Shown: positions 51,701-58,300 of the stretch, in pieces | Numbering within the stretch: position 1 is the first letter of the stretch | How the letters are laid out: each line of letters starts with the position of its first letter | Assembly (NCBI GenBank): GCA_020284085.1 | Contig: JACEVL010000415.1 | Location: forward strand, 448,501 to 512,500 | Reading direction: 5' to 3' | Source of the DNA: Aporrectodea caliginosa | Taxonomy: Eukaryota > Annelida > Clitellata > Crassiclitellata > Lumbricidae | Length of the DNA stretch: 64,000 bases | Notes under the pieces: generated by a model | The model's database searches: none | The model's input: the letters and a program-made list of their open reading frames with translations, nothing else | Told to the model about the DNA's origin: nothing | Translations under genes and position numbers: made by a program

Positions 51701-52356
51701 CCGTTATTTTTCGCCGTCTGGATGACCATCTTCGTTGCTATGATCACCTTCGTCGCTATGATCATCTTCACGATCATTATTACGCTTTTTGTTATAAATT
51801 AGTCATCATCATGGTCGTTGTCACCACCGTTATCATCGTCAGTTTTATAATTGCGGCTTTATCAACGGCAATGTTGTTGTAATCAGCATCGTTGTCGTCT
51901 TCCTCATCGTGGTAGCCATCAAAACGATGAGGTCAGGTTGACTCAGCCTTCAACTCCCTAGGGGCGACTGTAAAATGAGCAGTAGGGCAGATGGGCGCCT
52001 TGCAAGCTGCCATACAGTTAAATTCGACTTCTGTTAAACTTGTCATCACCTGTTACACAATTATCATGTGATCCCTTACTGCTTACCTGTCAGTTTGAAT
52101 TAATAAACGAATATTATATAATGTAATATAAAACGTTATTGTCATGTAGCGTAAACGTCTTCCTTTCTCCAGTTCTTTTCGACAAGCGGCGTTGCCGCTC
52201 GAAGCTACTTCCGGTCTTTCGGAAAAACGGCCGGAAGTGACGGAACAGTCATCGATTGCGAGCGGAAAGAATAAGGAAGAAGCGGACAGCGATGAAACGG
52301 AACCGGAAATTCAGCGCAACATCGTAAAGCGCCGCATAGCGGTCTTCGAAAACCAG
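32586..52356 (+). CDS. large multi-exon coiled-coil protein gene (18 exons seen, 3' end open)
   Basis: Eighteen exons with consistent splice phases join into 6012 coding bases, or 2004 codons. They are 32586-32726, 33280-33393, 35916-35987, 37124-37925, 38436-40192, 40664-40761, 41285-41395, 41935-42076, 42646-42788, 43166-43310, 44520-45761, 46655-46754, 47545-47577, 48029-48315, 49060-49231, 49641-49930, 51426-51604 and 52173-52356. Residues from about 1 to 1620 are rich in Glu, Lys, Leu and Arg with heptad spacing, typical of a long parallel coiled coil. The last ~380 are Ser/Pro/Gly/Thr-rich and probably disordered. There is no signal peptide, kinase or motor domain. Such proteins usually act as cytoskeletal, centrosomal or Golgi scaffolds, but the family is not recognised and the function is open. 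The start is the first ATG after an in-frame TGA. The last exon ends at a GT donor in phase 0, so the gene likely continues past 52356. Confidence 0.85.
32858..32930. repeat. intronic CCA/CCG/ATC trinucleotide run
   Basis: ACC, GCC and ATC repeats inside the first intron of the coiled-coil gene. Confidence 0.9.
33280..33393 (+). CDS. coiled-coil gene, exon 2
   Basis: 38 codons between TTTTCTCCAG and gtaaaa, phase 0 on both sides. The peptide AELIETQEFQIIELEETNEE is strongly coiled-coil. Confidence 0.85.
33796..33993 (-). mobile_element. tRNA-derived SINE, family 1, antisense intronic copy
   Basis: The reverse complement shows the same box B GGTTCGAATCC, body, 3' stem and ACAAT-type tail as the tandem copies at 11437-12528. 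It is truncated just 5' of box B, so it lacks box A and is not transcribable on its own. It lies in an intron of the coiled-coil gene and abuts a second SINE fragment. Confidence 0.9.
34005..34135 (-). mobile_element. SINE family 2 fragment, antisense, intronic
   Basis: The reverse complement contains GAGTACACTGAGC, GTCGGTGAGAAGG and GCCACCTGCTCACATATGCC. These correspond to the body of the SINE at 63782-64000 with substantial divergence. Confidence 0.6.
34140..35915 (+). other. intron sequence, no exon recognised
   Basis: The rest of the intron between exons 2 and 3. It includes a GCGGTGCTATATAAATTACT word near 35337-35361 that resembles a decayed retroposon tail. Confidence 0.5.
35916..35987 (+). 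CDS. coiled-coil gene, exon 3
   Basis: 24 codons (VRLLHVDKIRELSETKNQ...) between CTTGTTTAG and gttagt, phase 0 on both sides. The small size makes it less certain, but frame, sites and heptad pattern agree. Confidence 0.75.
37124..37925 (+). CDS. coiled-coil gene, exon 4
   Basis: 267 codons plus one base between AAATCTCCAG and gtaatt. The first half is acidic and Ser-rich (SEWKSEIESFEDISE). The second half returns to coiled coil (KTKMEEAIAELLQIERALRE). Leaves phase 1, matched by the next exon. Confidence 0.9.
38436..40192 (+). CDS. coiled-coil gene, exon 5 (largest)
   Basis: About 586 codons between TTGATTCTTGTAG and gttcgg. Long uninterrupted heptads (LRSQLEESEKNFKNQLDKL) with a repeated pattern of about 28 residues ending LE..E..LR..L. 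The end (QLDKMTKVELLSKIYQLERK) is less regular and may mark a separate domain. Minus-strand and shifted frames here are shadows. Confidence 0.92.
40664..40761 (+). CDS. coiled-coil gene, exon 6
   Basis: 98 bp between GCATATACAG and gtataa, encoding DLTLATTMPDWAKCELMWKM. Enters phase 0, leaves phase 2. Confidence 0.85.
41285..41395 (+). CDS. coiled-coil gene, exon 7
   Basis: 111 bp between TTTCTTTAG and gtataa. Peptide SQLQDAVVAFQDQEADYKKE. Phase 2 in and out. Confidence 0.88.
41460..41645 (+). repeat. interspersed repeat of unknown class, copy 2
   Basis: Shares with 8895-9085 the blocks GATCCTTCACC, AAGGTCC.GTGT.CGGACC and GATATTTAAATCTCTGAA. Located in an intron. Confidence 0.6.
41935..42076 (+). 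CDS. coiled-coil gene, exon 8 (3' limit uncertain)
   Basis: Starts after TTTCAATCTAG and runs in frame to GACCTCCAG then gtgctg (phase 0). The frame stays open and coiled-coil-like past that site (LEEELKEKIR) to about 42120, so a later donor is possible. The phase of the next exon favours 42076. Confidence 0.65.
42181..42250 (-). mobile_element. retroposon 3' tail, antisense
   Basis: A TCAA-unit tract followed by AATTTATATAGCGCCCCCTC. On the minus strand this reads CCTCTGAGTAGGGATCTTGA, then a GGCGCTATATAAAT tail and an ATTG-unit repeat. It is the tail shared by the LINE and SINE copies elsewhere; only the 3' end is present. Confidence 0.8.
42646..42788 (+). CDS. coiled-coil gene, exon 9 (5' limit uncertain)
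   Basis: Reads RNGDGYYRLMQHLIRLPELL and ends LRSLER across the next junction (gtgata donor, phase 2). Acceptors at 42640 (TATAATATAG) or 42645 (TAGATGAG) are both weak. Only 42645 keeps phase 0 with the 42076 donor. Confidence 0.6.
43166..43310 (+). CDS. coiled-coil gene, exon 10
   Basis: 145 bp between ATTTCTTTAAG and gtgatg. Peptide MLKLKLEELENSEKHLKQQ. Phase 2 in, phase 0 out. Confidence 0.87.
43750..44229 (+). pseudogene. CR1/L2-like LINE, 5'-truncated 3' end
   Basis: A frame to 44140 encodes RKYDHVTPLLRDVLHWLPV, then KLALLVYKSLHGAAPGYL and FGDRAFSVAGPRCWNSIPPS. This is the typical C-terminal region of CR1/L2-type ORF2. The catalytic reverse transcriptase core and endonuclease are missing. 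The 3' UTR forms a stem (GTAACGGC with GCCGTGTTAC) at about 44170-44195 and ends in ATTC units at 44215-44229. It lies in an intron of the coiled-coil gene, same strand. Confidence 0.9.
44520..45761 (+). CDS. coiled-coil gene, exon 11
   Basis: 414 codons between TTTATTTTCCAG and gtaagc, phase 0 on both sides. Continuous heptads (EEKDLLKKNINKLQAQIEDM). The first residue is Val from GTG, so the exon start comes from the splice site and is not an initiation codon. Confidence 0.93.
45821..45862 (+). repeat. short interspersed word, copy 1
   Basis: The block GCGCTTGGCTTTCAGTGGCG then CTTTAGAAGTTTAGAGTTTA recurs at 48896-48937 in another intron of the same gene. Origin unknown. Confidence 0.7.
46655..46754 (+). 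CDS. coiled-coil gene, exon 12
   Basis: 100 bp between AATGTTAACAG and gtgagt. Peptide VKLNVRSADELRTNSKSVQV. Phase 0 in, phase 1 out. Confidence 0.85.
46930..47240 (+). pseudogene. LINE 3' remnant with shared tail
   Basis: Frames around 47075-47180 read RRAFPVAGPAINGLL and ARFMPALRLFFL, a decayed form of the C-terminal ORF2 signature. It ends with GAGTCGGGAGCACTTCTGAG, then AGATATCCTTGAAGGGGCGC and TATATAAAT, the same tail as at 63547-63600. Intronic. Confidence 0.75.
47545..47577 (+). CDS. coiled-coil gene, exon 13 (33 bp, GC donor)
   Basis: DDVVYLMQSQK between GTTGCTTGCAG and AAAG|gcaagt. No GT donor keeps the frame. GCAAGT is the usual context of a GC-AG intron. Phase 1 on both sides matches the neighbours. 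Confidence 0.75.
48029..48315 (+). CDS. coiled-coil gene, exon 14
   Basis: 287 bp between TTTCTGGTGTAG and gtacgt. Opens FKRAMTMLESRHPFVYKEFM, then becomes Gly/Ser-rich (GRQGQGGGGSGGLAVGPG). It marks the change from coiled coil to low complexity. Phase 1 in, phase 0 out. Confidence 0.88.
48760..48796. repeat. intronic (TA)n microsatellite
   Basis: A TA run, with an AATTTATATAGCGCTG word upstream at 48363-48378 that resembles the antisense retroposon tail. Confidence 0.9.
48896..48937 (+). repeat. short interspersed word, copy 2
   Basis: Near-identical to 45821-45862 with one inserted base. Confidence 0.7.
49060..49231 (+). CDS. coiled-coil gene, exon 15
   Basis: 172 bp between GTTTTCTTCAG and gtaagt. 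Ser/Thr/Ala-rich, no heptads. Phase 0 in, phase 1 out. Confidence 0.87.
49641..49930 (+). CDS. coiled-coil gene, exon 16
   Basis: 290 bp between GGTTATTTCCAG and gtatgt. Acidic, Ser/Asp-rich start (DLDDVTMAVDFSDSTDDGL) and low complexity after it. Phase 1 in, phase 0 out. Confidence 0.87.
50347..50490. mobile_element. small hAT-like MITE, intronic
   Basis: 144 bp with ends CAGTCTTGTAGTTGTC and, on the other strand, CAGTCTTGTTGTCAAGACC. The interior is repeated GTCTTGGTCTTGG words. The flanks TTTCCCAG (50339-50346) and CTTCCCAA (50491-50498) agree at 6 of 8 positions, a decayed 8-bp duplication. Confidence 0.75.
51426..51604 (+). CDS. coiled-coil gene, exon 17
   Basis: 179 bp between ATGAACTTTAG and gtcaaa. 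Begins MDPSTLQRSKSLEPRTNYVR. Arg/Ser/Gln-rich, likely disordered. Phase 0 in, phase 2 out. An ATG directly after the acceptor could also serve an alternative first exon. Confidence 0.8.
51615..51900. repeat. intronic ATC-type repeats
   Basis: A short pure ATC run at 51617-51637, then dispersed ATC/GTC words to about 51900. Confidence 0.8.
52173..52356 (+). CDS. coiled-coil gene, exon 18 (last seen)
   Basis: 184 bp between TTCCTTTCTCCAG and gtgaca. The last residues IQRNIVKRRIAVFENQ look amphipathic and end in phase 0, so at least one more exon is expected. The ORF's own stop 45 bp beyond the donor is an alternative end. Confidence 0.83.
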
Positions 52357-52401
52357 GTGACATGGGTGTATAATGCAGGGATTCATTTATACAGCGCGTA
52401 A

Positions 52402-54320
52402 CAAAAAGATTAGGTGAGAAGAGCGTACGTATATTCCTTATTTATTGCATGTTTGCGGGGCAGAGGTGTAAAGAATCCTAAGTCCCTAATGGTTAATCGC
52501 TCCCTATATATAATATTATTCCACATGGAAGAGATGTAGCCTAGCATCAGAAACACTCCTTTCTATAGGCAAGAAGGATATTATGATTGTAGACCACAAC
52601 AACTATTTCCTGCTTTTTTATAATATAGCAAATATAACACAAATGAAACTTGATAATTAGACCCCTAATGCCCATTTGCAAAGTTCAGAAGTGCATATCG
52701 AAGTGGGACAACGTGAGACATGAAGAACCAAACACATACTAAGTTAAAGCTCGGTACAACTAATCTACGGTCACGAGGCATAGGACTACTGTGACACCTC
52801 ATCTCGCATCTTTACCTGCTTTATTTAAAATCAGTTAGTCAAAGACAATGGACTTTGTCGTTTACGTAAAATGAGCATCTGTGTCTTAAACATAGTTATC
52901 TCCTTTTTGGATTTTTGGTTTCGCGGGACTTGCTTTTCTGCTTAGGTCCACAGACTCTGTTCTTTGGCTTTGCATTTGGTAACAATACTTATGCGTTTGA
53001 CTGCATTTTAGACTCGTTCCAACAAGAAATGAAAGACGATGATTGAGCGATCGACAAATGGAACAAATGGGACACAATGATCAGAGGCAGAGACACTGAC
53101 TTTGATGTTGTTGACAGTCGCTAGATGGCATTTATCAATCGCTAGGTGGCATATATTCACCTGTTTATTCTGGTACATTATCCGGTTACGATACCGGAAC
53201 GCAATTGGTCTTAGTTTGACTTCTTCGTAAATTAAATATTCTAATGTTTTATATTATTCCTATGTTAGAGTGTATACATGGTTGATCGTCTGTTCATAGA
53301 TAGAGAAAGTCGAACAATGAGATCGGTTCTCTATTCATTAGCGACCTATTTCAGCGATCGTCCATCTGCGGATGTGTCGGAGGGTAGACTGCTCCAGACA
53401 GATGGTCCAGCAATACTGAAACTCTCAGGACCTTGACTGCCTTCTAGTATTGCCTACTTGTACTTATCGCTGAATTGTGGAGGTAGCCAAGAGTTGCCGA
53501 GCGCAATTGACGACGGTTGTGGATTGAAGAAATCGGAGTGCATAATTCGGTGAATAGTAGTATGGGCTAAATGGTGAGGGCAGTTGTATACGAGTAAAGC
53601 CATCTTTGTAAATTTATTCGATAGCCATTGGAAGTCACTTCAGGATTTCATCATGCATAATTATAGTTTCAGTGATGTGGTCACACTTCCGCTGGCGACT
53701 CATTTGAAATGCAGTAGAGGGCCTGGAGAACGAATGTGTCGGCGCCAGACAGAACACTGTTACAGTAGTCTAGGCAACTCATATTGAAAGCGTGGACGAT
53801 GGCTCTGACAGCATTTAATGTAAGCGTACGTCAAGGGATACGCAGCTGATTTAGATATGTTACAAACAGTGTGAAGAATGTTTACTCATGTGCGGAACGA
53901 ATGTCAATAATTATTCACGATAGAGTAGAATCCCGAGACATGTAGTTTTATCTGACAACTTTATATATGATCGAGCCATCGAGTTCAATCGCGCTGTATA
54001 TATGTATCGTATTCGTAAAATACCCGCTGCGTGACTATTTAAAACGTCTCTGAACTCATATTTGAATAAACAAAATATTGCATGTCTCATACTTCTTGTT
54101 AGTTAAGCATTTAGTCCTGGTTCAAAAGTATGTAAGACTATTATGTTATTCACTCGCTATTTCAAACCAATTTGTTGTCAAACAGGTGACCGTAGCTATA
54201 GTAAGCGGGACTTTGCTTCCTTCTGAGTCTATCTATACCCATTGTATCCCGAAAACACTATTGTACACTATATTATGTAATGTTTATTTTTTGGAAACAA
54301 TAAATGAAATGAAACGACAA
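52402..54320. other. no further exon recognised
   Basis: Unique-looking AT-rich sequence. The last part, near 54270-54330, has AATAAATGAAATGAAACG, which resembles a LINE/SINE tail with GAAAT units. Confidence 0.4.
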
Positions 54321-54330
54321 AAATGAAATG

Positions 54331-54342
54331 ATGTGTGCGTGT

Positions 54343-54373
<31 letters not shown>

Positions 54374-54399
54374 CATGCATGCATGTATGTGTATGTATG
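54331..54399. repeat. (GT)n / (TATG)n microsatellite
   Basis: A GT run then TGCA/TATG units. It forms the target of the MITE that starts at 54400. Confidence 0.93.
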
Positions 54400-54698
54400 C
54401 AGTGGTAAAAGTGTAAAATCATGGGCCCCGGATCTTTAAATATATTCGGGCCCCCATAAATTTGTGATGGGCCATCCGCAAAGTTATATGAACAAAGAAT
54501 ATAAACAAATAATAATTAATCGTCCTCGTGCTCGGAACCACGAAATGAGCAATTTCACTTTAGACGTCAAGTTTAATAAAATACGCTCCGATTATGGGGG
54601 TCACGGGGAGATCCGGATCTCATAAAAATCACTATGGGGCCCCGGATCTAAATTTTTACACATTCAAGGGCCCCGGATCGGAAATCCGGGGAGATCCG
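54400..54698. mobile_element. hAT-like MITE, left part (split by LTR element)
   Basis: Starts CAGTGGTAAAAGTGTAAAA and contains inverted GGGCCCCGGATC / GATCCGGGGCCC words. The matching right end (CACTTTTTACACTG) is found only beyond the LTR retrotransposon, at 61319-61332. TATGTATG flanks both outer ends (54392-54399 and 61333-61340), as expected for an 8-bp duplication. The left flank is itself a TATG repeat, so that match is weaker evidence than usual. Confidence 0.78.
54694..54698. repeat. 5-bp target-site duplication, left (ATCCG)
   Basis: Identical to 61311-61315. These two copies bracket the LTR element exactly at its TG...CA ends. Confidence 0.9.
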
Positions 54699-55141
54699 TG
54701 TCGCGGTCGAGCCTCTCGAACACGACGACGAACAAACGAAGGAAACTTAAAAGATCTTTATTAACAGAAAGAATCAAATAAGTTAAATTTAAGTCATCCG
54801 TCAAATATCACAATCGCAGACAGCACCCAGGTTGGCTGGTCTCGATTGAACTTCAATCAAATATCGTTACAAGAGCACTTTATCAACGTGCATAAATCTT
54901 CGTCAACAGGCTTATTTGTACAGACGCTGCACCTTATATATAGGGTTCTGATGGATTCTAGAAAGTTCTATGACGTCATCGTACTTTTCCCTGGAAAGTC
55001 CTGTAGAACGCGTAGATTATTGATACATGCATTGGTCCGCTGTTGACAGTCCGTGGCGGAATTTTCCCTTAGCTGTAAACAATGTTGTTGACGCACAGCG
55101 GGTATTTTCCCCAGCCGCACGTGTCAGCGTAGACCACGACA
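54699..55141 (-). repeat. 3' LTR
   Basis: 443 bp, TGTCG...CGACA. I see only two differences from the other LTR, one substitution and one single-base indel, both near 54796-54800. Confidence 0.96.
54757..54762 (-). terminator. polyadenylation signal in 3' LTR
   Basis: TTTATT on the plus strand is AATAAA on the transcribed strand. It lies downstream of the TATA-like box in LTR order, as needed to end the element's transcript. The same hexamer is at 60924-60929 in the 5' LTR. Confidence 0.6.
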
Positions 55142-55155
55142 TTCCCTCCGCCCTC
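55142..55155 (-). promoter_or_regulatory. polypurine tract
   Basis: On the element's strand GAGGGCGGAGGGAA directly abuts the 3' LTR, the position where plus-strand DNA synthesis is primed. Confidence 0.85.
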
Positions 55156-55338
55156 AGATGATGACACGTCTTCAGCACCATCTCGAACGGGTCATCACGA
55201 TCAAGCTGAGCCGTCGGATCCCATCTCGTCACAACATGTACAAACAAAACAAAACACATCATTAAATCAACTTATCTACACAGTTTTCGGGCTCGATCCT
55301 CGGGTGCCGGGCTATTCCCCTTTCCCTCATGTCCCGAG

Positions 55339-58300
55339 TCACAACCGAGAAAGGAAATCAGCTACCGTGTTCTGACGCCCAGGACGATAACGGAAGTCTA
55401 CGTTAAATTCCTGCAATGCTAAGGCCCAACGAGTCAGTTTCGCGCTCTTGGGGCTTGCATCCGTAAGATAAGACAAAGGATTATGATCCGAATAAATGAT
55501 TATCCTTGATAAGAATATCCACGACCGGAATCGTTTAAGTGCCCAAATTACTGCAAAAGCTTCTCTCTCAATTGTAGACCAATGCATCTGTGTGTCCGTG
55601 AGTTTAAGACTAGCAAAAGCAATTGGTTTCTCGTGACCTTCTTCGGTCCACTGAAACAAGCAACACCCGACCGCGGTGGCACTTGCATCTACACTTAAAC
55701 CAAATTCCTTAGTGAAATCAATGGTATGTAATTGTGTAGCTTTACTGAGATCATCCTTTAACTTATCTAGTGCCTCTTGATGCTTTTGCTCCCAAGGCAC
55801 TTTCGTAGGCACGTTATCTCGTGTCAAGTCAGTTATTACTCGTGCTTTCTCAGCGAGAGCAGGTATAAAATTTCTAAAGTAACTGAAAAAACCCATAATC
55901 CTTCTAACGTCCTTTTTTGTCGTCGGAGGTTGGATATCATTGATCGTAGCGATCTTGCCTGGATCAGGTTCGATACAACCTGACCCTACTATATGGCCAA
56001 CAAACTTTATTTTGTTCTGTGCAAAATTACATTTCCTTAAATTCAAAGTAAGTCCTGTCTCCTCAACAGTTTGCAAGAATTTCTCTAGATGTTCCAAATG
56101 GTCATTCCAATTCATTGAAACCACTGCCATGTCATCAACGAATGGTTCGGTAAAACTTCGGACTGGATGTAAAACTTGGGTCATAGCACGAATAAAAGTA
56201 TTGCTAGCGGATTTGAGTCCAAACGGCATTCTTGTGAACTCAAAAAGTCCTGCATCACATACGAATGCTGTAAGCCATTGATGTTCCTTCCGAACCGGGA
56301 TTTGCCAATATCCTGATTTTGCATCGAAAACACTAATGAACTTTGCCCGTCCCACCTTCTGTAAGACGTCAGCAATGTCTGGAGTCGGATAACAATCACC
56401 TAGAGAATACTTGTTAACATGGCGATAATCGATTGCTAAACGAACGCCATTTTGACCCTTGGGTCCCTTTAAAACACAAACTACCGGACTGGCCATTTCA
56501 CTTTTCGATGGTCGAATTATGCCTAAGGACAACATTTCTTCTATCTGGCGTTGCACTTCAGGTTTAAGTAGCTCCGGGACCTTATATGCCTTTAAACGCT
56601 TAGGAGTGAAATCAGGAGTTATTTTGATTTCATGTTCTAATACTGGACAGTACCCAGGTTTATCCACGAATACTGCCGAATGTCGATCCAAAACCTCAAA
56701 GAGTTGCTTTTGTTCCTCTTCTGACAGATGCGCCATGATCAAAGGATCAATACGCTTACTCGGGCTCACTTGTTCACGTTCTTCCTGATCTACAACCTCT
56801 ACTACACCAAATTCCTCATCTTGATCAACAATTATTGAACAGCTATTAATCATTGCTTGTTCGAGTCGTTCATGGTACCGCTTGATCTTATTAGCGTGTA
56901 AATGTCTTTGTTTTCCCTCTATTTCTACTATATAGGAATACGGGGATTTAACTCTGACCACGGTTGCAGGTCCTTGCCATCGACTATAAAATTTAGAACT
57001 ACCAAAATCTGGTGCTAATACTGCTACTTTATCTCCAACTTCGTATTTTCTGTCAGTACTGCGCAAGTTATAATAATCTGCATACCGTTTCAATTCTATA
57101 TCACTATAGTAATCCGCATAAGCTTTCGCAAATTCGAGGTTTTCTTTCAGTGATTGGAGGTACTCTTCAGGTGATTTACCTAAGTTAAGAGGTAATTTCC
57201 GTTCGCCCGCCCATGATTCCTTCAATACACTAAGTGGACCACGAGGAAGAGTTCCATAAACCATAGTGAAAGGCGAGATATGAGTCGTGCCTGAGGGTTT
57301 TTCTCTAAGGCTCCAGAGAACGAAGGGTAGCAATTGGTGCCATCCACGAGGATCAGATTGAGCGAGTTTAAAGATCATGGTTTTCAAGCTCTGGTTGCAT
57401 CTTTCAACCAATCCGGCTGCCTCGGGATGTCCAGGGGTATTGAATCTGGGACTACAACCCATTCGCTGCAAGAATTCCTTCGTCAAACGGCTAGTAAAGT
57501 TGGTGCCACAATCCGAACTAATGATTCTTGGAATAGAAAAAGTTGTGAAAACTTGCAACAGAGCTTCACAGACTCCCTTTGCGTTCAACGATCTAAGGGG
57601 ATAAGCCATCGGCCAACGAGAAAATTTGTCCACCAGAACTAAAGCATAATTGTACTTAGGTTTCGATTTATTAGATTCTCCAGTCACTACCATAGGGCCA
57701 ATACAATCCATATTTAAATGGTTAAAACAAAGTTCATCTGCCCTCGGAATAGGAGTAATCGGGACTCGATCTGCAACTTTAACTGGAGTTCTAAGTTGAC
57801 AAATTTGACAAGATGCACAATACTCGCGAATTCTCTCATCCATTCTCGGAAACCAAAAGTTTAATTTGATCCGGGCTCTCGTTGCCTTAAAAGCCATATG
57901 CCCAGCACATGGGGCATCGTGTGCTACTCGCAAGACAACCCCAATTCTATCCTCCGGTAGACACAATTGATTTACCTTATGTCCCATAATCTCCCCTTTA
58001 TGGTACAGGAGATTATTGTCTGTGAAGAAATTATTTTTATTCTGGTTCGCTTGTTGCCAGCAAGGCCTAAGATTGTGACAATTTTGTTGCTCTCGCAACA
58101 AAGTATCATTATCCGCTTTTTCCTCACCAGATTTAAACTCTGTCGACTCAACATCGAGGAAATTATCTGAATCATCAACTGGTTGCTCCTGGGAAGATTC
58201 ATTCACTTCCTCATCCTTAACGTCTGACTGCAGGGATTCGTTGTTGTTATCCTTCTCAATTTTATCTTCCTTTACCTCTTCATTTACCTGTACTGATCGA

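Noticed and set aside
53346..53374. Possible next exon of the coiled-coil gene after TATTTCAG
   Set aside because: Very short, Cys/Gly-rich and unlike the rest; the donor is poor.
54846..55046. 66-codon plus frame, repeated identically at 61015-61215
   Set aside because: Lies inside the two LTRs on the non-coding strand.
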